Source: Riemerella anatipestifer_E
Lineage (GTDB): Bacteria > Bacteroidota > Bacteroidia > Flavobacteriales > Weeksellaceae
Direction: 5' to 3'
NCBI RefSeq assembly: GCF_009932355.1
Contig: NZ_LEKU01000016.1
Location: 1-64,000, forward strand
DNA length: 64,000 bases
In this document: in pieces, positions 7,945 through 17,617 of the stretch
Numbering within the stretch: the stretch's first letter is position 1
Layout: every line of letters begins with the position of its first letter
Program-made: the position numbers and the translations under genes
The notes under the pieces: generated by a model
What the model was told of the DNA's origin: nothing
Seen by the model: the letters and a program-made list of their open reading frames with translations, nothing else
The model's database searches: none

Positions 7945-8871
7945 TTAGAATTTTAAATCACCATTGATTTCTCTTACTGCATTAGCCGCAGTAGCGAATT
8001 TTTCTTTTTCAGCGTCTGTTAAAGATATTTCTACGATTTTTTCAACCCCATTTTTACCAATAATTACAGGTACACCTAGGCAGATGTCATTTTGTCCGTA
8101 TTCTCCGTTAAGCATTACAGAACACGGAATCATTTTTTTCTGGTCGCAAGCGATAGCTTGAACAATAGTAGATACTGCCGCTCCTGGTGCATACCAAGCA
8201 GAAGTTCCTAATAATTTAGTAAGGGTAGCCCCACCTACTTTAGTTTCTTCTACTACATAGTTTTGTTTTTCTTCGTTTAAGAATTCAGAAACAGATACTC
8301 CGTTTCTTGTCGCTTTACTTATTAGAGGAAGCATACCTGTGTCAGAGTGAGCTGCGATAACCATACCGTCTACATCAGAGATAGGGCATTCTAGGGCTTC
8401 TGCTAATCTGTATTTGAATCTAGCACTATCTAAAGCACCACCCATACCGATGATTCTCTCTTTAGGAAGACCAGAAGTTTTGTGAACAAGGTAAGCCATA
8501 GTATCCATAGGGTTAGATACTACGATAATAATTACATTAGGAGAGTGCTTAATTAAGTTTTCTGTAACTTCTTTAACAATACCAGCATTGATGCCGATAA
8601 GCTCCTCTCTCGTCATACCTGGTTTTCTAGGAATACCAGAAGTGATTACAGCCACTTGAGACCCTGCTGTTTTAGAATAATCAGAAGTAGAGCCTGTAAT
8701 TTTAGTATCAAAACCATTAAGTGATGCGGTCTGCATCAAATCCATTGCTTTACCCTCTGCAAAACCTTCTTTGATGTCCACTAATACAACTTCTGAACAG
8801 AAGTTTTTCATTGCGATATACTCAGCACAGCTAGCTCCTACAGCTCCTGCTCCTACTACGGTAACTTTCAT
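7945..8871 (-). CDS. mdh: Malate dehydrogenase (LDH-like type)
   Basis: This enzyme oxidises malate to oxaloacetate with NAD in the citric acid cycle. The 308-residue protein starts with a Rossmann loop, GAGAVGASCAEYIA, followed by an acidic residue in VVLVDI that favours NAD. The substrate arginine loop (PRKPGMTR), VSNPMD and the catalytic histidine segment AAHSDTGMLP are all present. Its length and motifs fit the tetrameric, lactate-dehydrogenase-like group rather than the E. coli type. It has its own promoter upstream and its own terminator. Confidence 0.95.
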   Translation of the reverse strand: MKVTVVGAGAVGASCAEYIAMKNFCSEVVLVDIKEGFAEGKAMDLMQTASLNGFDTKITGSTSDYSKTAGSQVAVITSGIPRKPGMTREELIGINAGIVKEVTENLIKHSPNVIIIVVSNPMDTMAYLVHKTSGLPKERIIGMGGALDSARFKYRLAEALECPISDVDGMVIAAHSDTGMLPLISKATRNGVSVSEFLNEEKQNYVVEETKVGGATLTKLLGTSAWYAPGAAVSTIVQAIACDQKKMIPCSVMLNGEYGQNDICLGVPVIIGKNGVEKIVEISLTDAEKEKFATAANAVREINGDLKF

Positions 8872-8915
8872 AATATTTTTATTTTTGATTTATAAATTGT
8901 TCTTTTTGATGTTTC

Positions 8916-8946
8916 CAAATTTACAACTATTAGTTTTTATAGCCAA
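8916..8946 (-). promoter_or_regulatory. mdh promoter
   Basis: On the minus strand there is TTG (8944-8946), a 20-base spacer and TAAATTTG (8916-8923), matching the Bacteroidota -33/-7 pattern TTG / TAnnTTTG. It lies about 45 bases upstream of the mdh start codon. Confidence 0.65.
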
Positions 8947-8959
8947 AAAATAAAGAGGC

Positions 8960-9976
8960 TTATTGTTCTTCCTCAAAGTAAAGGCGGTAGAATTTTCCTT
9001 TTTCATCTTGCCCTGTTTCTATCATTTTACGGTCGCCGTGTACATAGATATGGAAGTTTTTATCCAGCTTTATCACACTTTTAAAGTGTCTTTGCTGTTT
9101 CTTTACAGCAGTAGGATTGATAGGGAAAGCTTCGGAAATAGACATTTGGGTGTCTTGCTCATAGTCGGTTTTAAAGTTGATGAAACTCTCCACAATGTTT
9201 TCGTCTTGCAACACTTCTTGACTAAATTCTTCAAAATCAAATTGCTCCTTTTCTTTAAAGAAATTGATGGATTTGTTAAGGAAATCGGCTTGGTCTGCTT
9301 TAGTTACTTCAAACTCTTGAGGCAGTTGTTTGGTAATGTAATCTTTGTAGACGGAAAGCGTTTCTTGCGTGTGAAAATAGTCGTCTTCTCTTTGTCTTAC
9401 CTTTAAAAAATCTTCAAACCAATAGTACAAATCTCCATTTTTGTTGTTATCCACTACAGAAACTACATAGCCTAATTCTTTATTATTGTTGTAGATAATG
9501 GCTCCTTTGTCTAGTTTAGAAAGTCCGATACCGTAGTCTTTTTCAATGAGGTAGTCATCGTCTTCGTTAGCATTTATTTTAAGGAAAGGCTCTTTTCTTT
9601 CTGTTTTAAAAATCCCTATGGAATCTATTTTTCCTGCATCTGTTTCTTCGCCTTCAAAATAAACAATAAAGAGTTCACCATTTTGCACACGAGGGTTTTC
9701 AGTAATTTCGTAGAGGTGTTTTGCTATATTTTCGGATTCCCACTGAAATTTTGCAGGGTCTTCAAAAATTTCCGAAATAGAACTGTATATAGGGTTGTTA
9801 GAAAGATAAGTATCACTATAAAACTGAAATTGCTCTTCGGATTTAAAAGCCTTTAAAAAAAACTCTTCTAATTGTTCTTTCATATCATCTTCTAGCTCCA
9901 AACACTGCGAAGATAAAAACAGATTTTCCTGATTGATTTTATTTCCTACTTTATGAACAATAATTTTTGAAAACAT
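8960..9976 (-). CDS. Nucleoid-associated protein (37-kDa, NdpA/YejK-like)
   Basis: A 338-residue acidic protein that I place in the nucleoid-associated protein family common in Flavobacteriia. It has KIIVHKVGNKINQE at the start, two LSxLDKGAIIYNNNKELGY-like and DNNKNGD segments in the middle, and a charged C-terminal half. There is no signal peptide and no membrane segment. The biochemical role in this phylum is not established. A -7-like element TATATTTG lies at 9995-10002 on the minus strand, 18 bases before the start codon. Confidence 0.75.
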   Translation of the reverse strand: MFSKIIVHKVGNKINQENLFLSSQCLELEDDMKEQLEEFFLKAFKSEEQFQFYSDTYLSNNPIYSSISEIFEDPAKFQWESENIAKHLYEITENPRVQNGELFIVYFEGEETDAGKIDSIGIFKTERKEPFLKINANEDDDYLIEKDYGIGLSKLDKGAIIYNNNKELGYVVSVVDNNKNGDLYYWFEDFLKVRQREDDYFHTQETLSVYKDYITKQLPQEFEVTKADQADFLNKSINFFKEKEQFDFEEFSQEVLQDENIVESFINFKTDYEQDTQMSISEAFPINPTAVKKQQRHFKSVIKLDKNFHIYVHGDRKMIETGQDEKGKFYRLYFEEEQ

Positions 9977-10071
9977 TCGCTCTAATTTTTAATGCAAATA
10001 TACACTTATAGAATTAGAGTTTCTTAATTTATGCTACTAAAATACTCGTAGATTAGCCTTTTTAAAACGAA

Positions 10072-10096
10072 AAACGGCTGCCTAAGGCAACCGTTT
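10072..10096 (-). terminator. Terminator after pnp
   Basis: A stem of AAACGG.TGCC with GGCA.CCGTTT around a three-base loop has one G-U pair in the minus-strand RNA and is followed by TTTCG. It lies just after the pnp stop codon. Confidence 0.65.
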
Positions 10097-10110
10097 ATTT
10101 AGATGTATTT

Positions 10111-12246
10111 TTATTTAGATTTCTCTTCTCTTGGAGGTTTAGGAAGAAGTACTTTTCTAGAAAGTTTCATTTTCTTACGGTCATCGTATCCCATAAATTT
10201 CACTTCTACCACATCTCCTTCTTTGTAAGGTACTTTGTCGGTTCTCTTCCAATCAATCTCCGAAATGTGTAAAAGTCCCTCTGTACCTTTAGCTAGCTGA
10301 ACGAAAGCACCAAAGTCCATCACTTTTACTACTTTACCCTGGTAAACTTCTCCAACTATTGGAATGAAAGTGATTTCGTTGATTTGAGCGATAGCTGCAT
10401 TTATCTTTTCTCTATCAGTTCCAGATATTTCTATGTAGCCTATTTCACCCTTTTCCTCTATGGTAATTACAGTGCCTGTTTCTTTTTGCATTTGCTGGAT
10501 TACCTTACCACCAGGTCCTATTACAGCACCAATGAAGTCTTTAGGGATTTCCATCATTACCATCTTAGGTGCGTGAGGCTTAACATCTGCTCTAGGTTCA
10601 GAAATTGTTTTAAGCATTTCCCCAAGAATGTGAAGTCTTCCGTTTTTAGCCTGCATTAGAGCCTGTTCCATAATATCCATTGTAAGCCCTTGGATTTTAA
10701 TGTCCATTTGACAAGCTGTGATACCGTTTTCTGTACCAGTTACTTTAAAGTCCATATCTCCTAGATGGTCTTCGTCGCCCAAGATGTCAGATAGTACCGT
10801 CCATTTTCCAGACTCTTTATCGGTAATAAGCCCCATAGCGATACCAGAAACAGGTTTTCTCATCGGGATACCTGCGTCCATAAGAGCCAGTGTACCAGCA
10901 CATACTGTAGCCATAGAAGATGAACCATTAGATTCTAAAATGTCCGAAACAATACGAATAGTATATGGTGTTTCTTCTGGAATCATCACTTTTAAAGCTC
11001 TTTGAGCTAAGTTACCGTGTCCAACTTCTCTTCTAGAAGTACCTCTAAGTGGTCTAGCTTCCCCTGTTGAGAATGGAGGGAAGTTATAGTGTAGATAAAA
11101 TCTTTCGTCGTGTTGAGTGATAACGCTGTCAATTCTGTTAGCGTCCATAAGAGAACCTAAAGTAACCGTAGTAAGCGATTGAGTTTCGCCTCTAGTAAAT
11201 ACGGAAGAACCGTGTGCGGCAGGAAGGTAATCTACTTCACTCCAAATAGGACGAATTTGTTGATTATTTCTTCCGTCTAAACGGATGTTTTCGTTCAAGA
11301 TAAGTTGGCGTACGGCTTCTTTTTGTACATCGTGGAAGTAAACTTTAGCTAAAGCACCTTTTTCTTCTAATTCTTCTTCTGTATATTGTGCTAAAAATTC
11401 CTCTACTACTGCTGAAAATTTGTCTCCTCTCTCTTCTTTTGCACTAGGGTTTTTAGCGATGTCGTAATACTTTTGATAAGCATAATCCCAGATTTGTTTT
11501 TTTAATTCTTCATCGTGGGTTTCGTGGCAATATTCTCTTTTTGGGAATGCTTTACCCACTTTTTGAGCCAATCTTTCTTGAGCTTCTACTTGTGTTTTAA
11601 TTTCTTGATGAGCAAAAGTAATAGCTTCTAGCATTTCCTGCTCGGTAATTTCGTCCATCTCACCTTCTACCATTACGATAGAGTCTTTAGTAGCTCCTAC
11701 CATAATATCTAGTTCTACGCCACTTTGTAGGGTTTCCCAGCTAGGATTGATGCTAAGAATACCGTCTTTTTTGATGACTCTAACTTCTGAAAATGGTCCG
11801 TTGAAAGGAATATCTGTAATCGCAATAGCGGCTGATGCAGCAAGACCAGCTAATGAGTCTGGCATTACTTTTTCGTCGTAAGAGATAAGCGAAATCATTA
11901 CTTGAACTTCCGCATGGAAATCGCTAGGGAATAATGGTCTGATAACTCTGTCCACTAGACGCATTGTGAGGACTTCATCATCAGAAGGTTTTGCTTCTCT
12001 TCTGAAAAAGTTACCAGGGATTCTTCCTGCAGCTCCAAATTTTTCTCTATAATCTACAGTAAGAGGCAAGAAATCTATGCCAGGATTAGCTTCCTTAGCG
12101 GCTACTACTGTTGCTAGTAGCATAGTGCCTCCCATTTTTACAACTACAGCTCCATCAGCTTGTTTAGCTAATTTACCTGTTTCAATAGTGATTTCTCTGC
12201 CGTCTTTCAGCAGAATGGTTTCGGTGATTGCTTGTGGTGCATTCAT
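10111..12246 (-). CDS. pnp: Polyribonucleotide nucleotidyltransferase (PNPase)
   Basis: PNPase degrades RNA from the 3' end by phosphorolysis and can add tails. I choose the ATG at 12246 (MNAPQAITET), giving 711 residues, because the 13 residues upstream are not family-like and a leader hairpin lies there. Two RNase PH domains are visible: the first with FFRREAKPSDDEVL, the second with the phosphate loop GSSSMATVCAG and the catalytic GDMDFKV segment. They are followed by a KH domain (IGPGGKVIQQMQ) and a C-terminal S1 domain (GKVVKVMDFGAFVQL). rpsO lies upstream on the same strand, as in many bacteria, but each gene has its own terminator and promoter here. Confidence 0.96.
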   Translation of the reverse strand: MNAPQAITETILLKDGREITIETGKLAKQADGAVVVKMGGTMLLATVVAAKEANPGIDFLPLTVDYREKFGAAGRIPGNFFRREAKPSDDEVLTMRLVDRVIRPLFPSDFHAEVQVMISLISYDEKVMPDSLAGLAASAAIAITDIPFNGPFSEVRVIKKDGILSINPSWETLQSGVELDIMVGATKDSIVMVEGEMDEITEQEMLEAITFAHQEIKTQVEAQERLAQKVGKAFPKREYCHETHDEELKKQIWDYAYQKYYDIAKNPSAKEERGDKFSAVVEEFLAQYTEEELEEKGALAKVYFHDVQKEAVRQLILNENIRLDGRNNQQIRPIWSEVDYLPAAHGSSVFTRGETQSLTTVTLGSLMDANRIDSVITQHDERFYLHYNFPPFSTGEARPLRGTSRREVGHGNLAQRALKVMIPEETPYTIRIVSDILESNGSSSMATVCAGTLALMDAGIPMRKPVSGIAMGLITDKESGKWTVLSDILGDEDHLGDMDFKVTGTENGITACQMDIKIQGLTMDIMEQALMQAKNGRLHILGEMLKTISEPRADVKPHAPKMVMMEIPKDFIGAVIGPGGKVIQQMQKETGTVITIEEKGEIGYIEISGTDREKINAAIAQINEITFIPIVGEVYQGKVVKVMDFGAFVQLAKGTEGLLHISEIDWKRTDKVPYKEGDVVEVKFMGYDDRKKMKLSRKVLLPKPPREEKSK

Positions 12247-12266
12247 AAAAATTAAAATGTTAATGT

Positions 12267-12315
12267 ATTGGAGCGTTATCTCCAATGTTTATCTGCGTTA
12301 CTTCTTTAGGCAGAT
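12267..12315 (-). promoter_or_regulatory. Two hairpins in the pnp leader
   Basis: ATTGGAG/CTCCAAT (12267-12273 with 12280-12286) and ATCTGC/GCAGAT (12291-12296 with 12310-12315) form two consecutive stems between the promoter and the pnp start. In E. coli a leader stem is the target of PNPase autoregulation; a similar role here is inference. Confidence 0.45.
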
Positions 12316-12346
12316 ATGGTTAATATTCTTTTAACTGTCTTGTTTG

Positions 12347-12354
12347 CAAAGTTA
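12347..12354 (-). promoter_or_regulatory. pnp promoter, -7 element
   Basis: TAACTTTG on the minus strand matches TAnnTTTG. The nearest TTG is 25 bases upstream, which is longer than usual. The predicted leader is about 100 bases and includes the two hairpins. Confidence 0.5.
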
Positions 12355-12413
12355 ATACTTTTTTTACAGACTAATATTACAAGTTCTTAGAACTTTAGTT
12401 ATACTAAAAACAA

Positions 12414-12437
12414 AAGCAACTCAAATAAGAGTTGCTT
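12414..12437 (-). terminator. Terminator after rpsO
   Basis: AAGCAACTC (12414-12422) pairs with GAGTTGCTT (12429-12437). On the minus strand it is followed by TTGTTTTT, 20 bases behind the rpsO stop. Confidence 0.75.
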
Positions 12438-12457
12438 CTGATGTCTTTTTGGACTGA

Positions 12458-12727
12458 TTATTTTCTTAATCCTAGTTCAGCAATAATTGCTCTATATCTT
12501 TCGATATCTTTGTTTTTAAGATAATCTAATAATCTCTTTCTTTTACCTACCATCTTAACAAGTGATTTTTCAGTAGCGAAGTCTTTGTGATTAGACTTTA
12601 AGTGCTGAGATAGGTGGTTAATTCTGTAAGTGAAAAGAGCGATTTGCCCTTCTGCACTACCTGTGTCCTGTGCAGATTTTCCGTGCTTTGCGAAGATTTC
12701 TGCCTTTTTTTCTTTAGTTAAATACAT
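12458..12727 (-). CDS. rpsO: 30S ribosomal protein S15
   Basis: An 89-residue protein with the complete S15 signature: DTGSAEGQIALFTYRINHLSQHLK, then H-KDF, then GKRKRLLDYL and a conserved ERYRAIIAELGLRK end. It binds the central domain of 16S rRNA. The length equals that of E. coli S15. It is transcribed from its own TTG-N20-TAAATTTG promoter and followed by a terminator before pnp. Confidence 0.97.
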   Translation of the reverse strand: MYLTKEKKAEIFAKHGKSAQDTGSAEGQIALFTYRINHLSQHLKSNHKDFATEKSLVKMVGKRKRLLDYLKNKDIERYRAIIAELGLRK

Positions 12728-12763
12728 TCCAATATTATTTAATGATTATTATGTATGAGATTG

Positions 12764-12794
12764 CAAATTTAGTATTTTTTTTTGTATCCCACAA
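12764..12794 (-). promoter_or_regulatory. rpsO promoter
   Basis: TTG at 12792-12794, a 20-base spacer and TAAATTTG at 12764-12771 (minus strand) fit the phylum-specific promoter pattern. The leader would be about 35 bases. Confidence 0.65.
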
Positions 12795-12904
12795 CAAGTA
12801 TTTGCAGTAGTGTCTTTTTAGTTTTTAAAATACCTTTTAGACCTATTTCTGTACTCTATTTTTATTTTATTTTCTCTATTTTTACGCTCTAAAATCAAAG
12901 GTGT

Positions 12905-15900
12905 ATGTATCTTATTTTTGACACGGAAACTACGGGATTACCAAAGAATTTTAATGCTCCATTATCAGATTCGGATAACTGGCCGAGAATGGTGCAGATT
13001 GCTTGGCAGTTGCACGATGAAGAGGGTAATTTAGTGGAAAATCAAGATTATATCATCAAACCCGAAGGGTATGATATTCCGTTCAATGCCACTAGGATAC
13101 ACGGGATTTCTACTAAAATGGCTCACGAGCAGGGGCGAGATTTGGTGGAAGTTTTAGAAGAATTTAAAGAGGTTCTTAAAAAAACAAAGATAGTCGCTGG
13201 ACACAATATTGAGTTTGATTATAATATTGTGGGGGCGGAATTTTATAGAAAGTCCATAGAGAATGTGTTAGAAAAAATTCCATCTGCCGATACTATGGCA
13301 CTTGGGACAGACTACTGTCAGCTTGGAGGAGGTAGGAACGGGAAGTATAAACCGCCTAAATTGGAAGAGCTTTACGAAAAACTCTATGGTGAAAAATTTG
13401 ATGAAGCTCACAATGCTGCTGCCGATGTAAATGCTACGGCACAAGTCTTTTTTGAAATGATGCGTGTTGGGATTATTCCTGCGGAAACGCTTAAAATTTC
13501 GGAAGAGCAACTTAAGGTTTATCAAGAAAACCACCCGAGTCCTATTCGTCCGTTTGCGATTGTTATCAGGAGGCAAGTAGAGGACTTTAATAAAAAGAAA
13601 AAAAGAACCGATTTTGGCGATATTAGTGAGATTGAACTCGGTGATTATTTCAATTTCCATAATCATAGTATCTTTTCATCTTTGCAATCTACCACTTCTA
13701 TAGGAGATTTGATTGCTAAGGCTAAAAGTAATCAGTTCCCTGCTGTTGGTATGGTAGATTTAGGCAATATGATGGGTGCTTTCAAATTTGTTTCTGATGT
13801 AGAAAAATACAATTCTGGCGTTAAAAAAGCCCGTCAAGAATATTTAACTAATAAACAAAAAGCGGAAGAAGAGGGTGCAGATTTCAATGAAAATGCTCCA
13901 GATTCTAAAGAGCTTATGGCTGTATTGGGCTGCGAATTCTATATTTCTGACCGCCCAGAGCAAAAACAGTTTACCAAAGACGACCCCGATAGAAGAACTA
14001 ATGTTGTGCTTCTCGCTAAAAACTTCAATGGTTATAAAAACTTAGCGAAGTTGTCCAGTTTAGGATATGTTAATGGTTTTTATTTTGGTGTGCCTAGGGT
14101 GTCTAGGGAGATGGTGGCACAGTACAAAGAAGATGTTATTGCGGTAACATCGGGTATTTATGGAGATATTCCAGATGCTATTTTGAATTTTGGTGAGCAA
14201 AAAGGAGAAGAGCGATTTAAGTGGTGGAAAGAAACTTTTGGTGCTGATTTTTATGTCCAGCTTCAAAATCACGGTTTGCAAGAAGAGGAGCATTTGAATG
14301 AGGTTTTGCTAGATTTTGCAGATAGATACGATGTGAAAATTTTAGCCCAAAATGAAACTTTTTATACTGATAAATCTGATGCTAATATTCAAGATATTGT
14401 AAGTTGTATCAAAGATGGCGAAAAGCTATCTACGCCAATAGGAAAAGGCTTTGGTAAGAGGAAAGGATTAAGGTCGCAAGAGTTTTATATCAAAGATGCG
14501 GAGGAACTCAAGCAGTGCTTTAGGCAGTATCCAGACGCTTTTGAGGCTTATACAGAATTGTTATCAAAATTTGAACCTTATACTCTAAAGAGAGATGTCT
14601 TATTGCCTAAGTTTGATATTCCAAAGGAGTTTCAATCTGAGGAAGATTTGAAAGACGGTGGTAAAAGGGGAGAAAATGCCTATCTGCGACATCTTACCTA
14701 TGAAGGTGCTAAGAAGCGTTATGAAGAAATTACTGATGACATAAGAGAAAGGTTAGATTTTGAGCTAGAAATTATTGCTAATACAGGCTACCCTGGGTAT
14801 TTCTTGATTGTTCAAGATTTTTGTAACGAAGCGAGAAAGATGGGGGTATGGGTAGGTCCTGGTAGAGGTTCGGCGGCAGGTTCGGCGGTGGCTTATTGTA
14901 TTGGGATTACCAATGTAGACCCTATAAAATACGACCTCCTTTTTGAGCGTTTTCTAAACCCTGAAAGAATTTCAATGCCCGATATTGATATTGATTTTGA
15001 TGATGAAGGAAGGGATAGAATCATTAAATGGGTTATTGATAAATACGGTAAATCTAATGTAGCACAGATTATTACCTACTCTGTTTTGGGTGGAAAGTCG
15101 GCGATTAAAGATGCGGGTAGGGTGCTAGATGTTCCTATTCCAGAAACTAATAATATTGCGAAACTTGTGCCTTCTGTACCAGGAATGAACATTGCTAAGG
15201 CTTTATCTAAATACGATAAACTTAAAGATGAAGATAAAGTTTTGGTTGATGAGATGAAGGCGGTTTTAGACAATCCTAACGACCAGCGTTTCCCTGTGTT
15301 GGATTCGGCGAAAAAAATGGAAGGTTGTATTAGAAATACGGGAATCCACGCCTGTGGGGTGATTATTACACCTGAAGATATTTCTAATTTGGTACCTATC
15401 TCGATAGCGGCTAAAGATGCTGATATTTTGGTCTCTCAGTTTGATAACTCGGTGGCAGAAAGTGCGGGGCTTTTAAAAATGGACTTTTTAGGGCTGAGAA
15501 CTTTAACTATCATTAAAGATGCTCTTAAACTCGTAAAAGAAAGGCATGGTATAGACATCAATCCAGATGAAATTTCTTTAGATGATGCTAAGACTTATCA
15601 ACTTTTTAAAGAGGGAAGAACCATAGGGATTTTTCAATATGAAAGTCCTGGTATGCAGAAATATATGAGGGAATTAAAGCCTACCGTTTTTGCGGATTTA
15701 ATTGCGATGAATGCTTTGTATCGTCCAGGTCCTATTAAGTATATTCCTAATTTCATCAATCGTAAACACGGTGTTGAAGAAATTATTTATGACCTTCCAG
15801 AGACCGAAGAATACCTTAAAGAAACTTATGGGATTACCGTTTATCAGGAGCAGGTAATGCTTTTGTCTCAAAAATTGGCAAACTTTACTAAAGGTGAAGC

Positions 15901-17557
15901 AGATACTTTGAGAAAGGCTATGGGGAAAAAGCAGATAGATGTTCTTAATAAGATGTATCCTAAATTTATAGAAGGTGGTAAAAAGAATAATCTAGACGAA
16001 GAAAAACTCAATAAAATTTGGAACGACTGGAAGGCATTTGCTGAATATGCATTTAACAAATCTCATTCTACTTGTTATGCACTTATTGCTTATCAAACGG
16101 CGTTTCTAAAAGCAAATTATCCAGCCGAGTATATGGCTAGCGTAATGAGTAATAACATTAACAACACGGCACAAATCACGATGTTTATGGAAGATTGTAG
16201 AGCTATGGGTGTAGATGTTTTAGGGCCAGATGTTAATGAAAGTCAGTATAAATTTTCGGTGAATGATAAAGGACAGATAAGGTTTGGTTTAGGAGCAATA
16301 AAGGGTATTGGTGAAGGTCCTAGTGAAGCGATTAGCCAAGAAAGGGCAAAAGGGAAATTTAAAAATATTTATGACTTCTTTGAAAGAGTAACACCATCAC
16401 AAGTGAATAAAAGAGTGGTAGAGAGTTTAGTAATGGCAGGAGCGTTTGATGAGGTAGATATCTATCATAGAGCACAATATTTTGATATTGATAACTCAGG
16501 CAAGACTAATATAGAAAAGCTCATTAGATACGGACAAAGTTTCCAAGAAAGTAAAAATGAGGTAGAAAACTCTCTTTTTGCGGATTTCGCAGAGGAAATA
16601 CAAATAGAACAGCCTAAAATAGCACCTGCTATGGAGTGGCAGAATATGCATAAACTTAATAAAGAGAAAGAAATTATTGGGTTCTACTTATCAGCTCACC
16701 CTTTAGATGAGTATAAATATCAGTTTCGCTTTATACAAGGTGAGTTGAGTAAAAAAGAGGTTTTATCTCAAAAAGATGAAATCTTAGAAAAATTGCAATC
16801 TATCCCGAAAGAATCGGTTTTAATAGAAGATACGGAGGATGAACCAGATTTAGCGGTAGACTTAGATTTAGTAGAGGGTGAAGATGGTGAAATAATGGAG
16901 GAGGAAGTTAAGAATGTAGAACCTAAAGGCAGTTTTAATTTTTTAAATTTAGATGAAGTAGAAGCCTTTAAAGATAGTATAGCGAGTAGCATCAATCCTA
17001 ATTTATTCTCTGAAAAAGAGGCGTGGAAAGAGTTAAGGAAAATTAATGATGCGGCTAAAGAATATACTGTAGCAGGGCTAATTACCGAATATACCATAAG
17101 AGATGGTAAAAATAGTGGCGAAAAAATTGCATTTTTAACTCTGGAAGATTACAGTGGGTCGTATGGTTTCCGTTTAGGCGATAGAGATTATATGCGTCTT
17201 AGAGAAAAATTAGCTTTACAAAGGTTTGTAATTATTAAGATAAAAATGGTAATTTCCAAAGACGGTAGGGTTTTTGTGAATATAAATGAAGTGATAGACC
17301 TTAAAGATGCCTTTGAAAAATATGCAAAATCACTATCCATTGTGGCGGATATTACTGATATTAGAAGAGCGGATATTGAATTCTTCCAAAACGATTTACT
17401 CTCTCATCAGGGAGAGCATAAGTTAAGTTTTTATCTTAAAAATCCTAACGATGAAACGGAGCTAGAGTTATCATCAATACAGAAGAAAATCAATATAAAT
17501 GCAGAGCTTTTGTATAAGATTCAGCAGTATAATAAGTATCAGATATTTCTTAACTAG
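12905..17557 (+). CDS. dnaE: DNA polymerase III alpha subunit with fused N-terminal proofreading exonuclease
   Basis: This is the replicative DNA polymerase. Residues 1-190 form a DnaQ-type 3'-5' exonuclease with a complete DEDDh set: D6 and E8 (FDTETTG), D105 (HNIEFDYN), H169 and D174 (HNAAADVN). From about residue 250 a PHP domain follows (FHNHSIFSSL). The polymerase palm has D693 and D695 (MPDIDIDFDD) and D847 (VSQFDNS). NSLFADF near residue 1225 looks like an internal clamp-binding segment. An OB fold (VAGLITEYTIRDGK) lies near the end. At 1550 residues it is longer than E. coli DnaE by about the size of the exonuclease. The start ATG lies in the middle of the exonuclease beta-strand consensus, so it is well placed. 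Confidence 0.96.
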   Translation: MYLIFDTETTGLPKNFNAPLSDSDNWPRMVQIAWQLHDEEGNLVENQDYIIKPEGYDIPFNATRIHGISTKMAHEQGRDLVEVLEEFKEVLKKTKIVAGHNIEFDYNIVGAEFYRKSIENVLEKIPSADTMALGTDYCQLGGGRNGKYKPPKLEELYEKLYGEKFDEAHNAAADVNATAQVFFEMMRVGIIPAETLKISEEQLKVYQENHPSPIRPFAIVIRRQVEDFNKKKKRTDFGDISEIELGDYFNFHNHSIFSSLQSTTSIGDLIAKAKSNQFPAVGMVDLGNMMGAFKFVSDVEKYNSGVKKARQEYLTNKQKAEEEGADFNENAPDSKELMAVLGCEFYISDRPEQKQFTKDDPDRRTNVVLLAKNFNGYKNLAKLSSLGYVNGFYFGVPRVSREMVAQYKEDVIAVTSGIYGDIPDAILNFGEQKGEERFKWWKETFGADFYVQLQNHGLQEEEHLNEVLLDFADRYDVKILAQNETFYTDKSDANIQDIVSCIKDGEKLSTPIGKGFGKRKGLRSQEFYIKDAEELKQCFRQYPDAFEAYTELLSKFEPYTLKRDVLLPKFDIPKEFQSEEDLKDGGKRGENAYLRHLTYEGAKKRYEEITDDIRERLDFELEIIANTGYPGYFLIVQDFCNEARKMGVWVGPGRGSAAGSAVAYCIGITNVDPIKYDLLFERFLNPERISMPDIDIDFDDEGRDRIIKWVIDKYGKSNVAQIITYSVLGGKSAIKDAGRVLDVPIPETNNIAKLVPSVPGMNIAKALSKYDKLKDEDKVLVDEMKAVLDNPNDQRFPVLDSAKKMEGCIRNTGIHACGVIITPEDISNLVPISIAAKDADILVSQFDNSVAESAGLLKMDFLGLRTLTIIKDALKLVKERHGIDINPDEISLDDAKTYQLFKEGRTIGIFQYESPGMQKYMRELKPTVFADLIAMNALYRPGPIKYIPNFINRKHGVEEIIYDLPETEEYLKETYGITVYQEQVMLLSQKLANFTKGEADTLRKAMGKKQIDVLNKMYPKFIEGGKKNNLDEEKLNKIWNDWKAFAEYAFNKSHSTCYALIAYQTAFLKANYPAEYMASVMSNNINNTAQITMFMEDCRAMGVDVLGPDVNESQYKFSVNDKGQIRFGLGAIKGIGEGPSEAISQERAKGKFKNIYDFFERVTPSQVNKRVVESLVMAGAFDEVDIYHRAQYFDIDNSGKTNIEKLIRYGQSFQESKNEVENSLFADFAEEIQIEQPKIAPAMEWQNMHKLNKEKEIIGFYLSAHPLDEYKYQFRFIQGELSKKEVLSQKDEILEKLQSIPKESVLIEDTEDEPDLAVDLDLVEGEDGEIMEEEVKNVEPKGSFNFLNLDEVEAFKDSIASSINPNLFSEKEAWKELRKINDAAKEYTVAGLITEYTIRDGKNSGEKIAFLTLEDYSGSYGFRLGDRDYMRLREKLALQRFVIIKIKMVISKDGRVFVNINEVIDLKDAFEKYAKSLSIVADITDIRRADIEFFQNDLLSHQGEHKLSFYLKNPNDETELELSSIQKKININAELLYKIQQYNKYQIFLN

Positions 17558-17577
17558 AAGATTGGAATTAAAATAGT

Positions 17578-17609
17578 AATAGGGAAGCTAATGCTTCCCT
17601 ATTTTTTAT
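17578..17609 (+). terminator. Terminator after dnaE
   Basis: A perfect 11-bp stem, AATAGGGAAGC with GCTTCCCTATT, and a four-base loop is followed by TTTTT. It lies between convergent genes. Confidence 0.85.
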
Positions 17610-17617
17610 ATCAAATT

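Noticed and set aside
8963..9406. 147-codon open frame opposite the nucleoid-associated protein gene
   Set aside because: It is antisense to a well supported gene and has the Phe/Leu-rich composition of a complement of an acidic protein.
12247..12285. Upstream ATG of pnp at 12285
   Set aside because: It would put 13 unrelated residues in front and lies in the leader hairpin.
13268..13666. 132-codon open frame opposite dnaE
   Set aside because: It is antisense to the exonuclease and PHP domains and shows no start signal or family.
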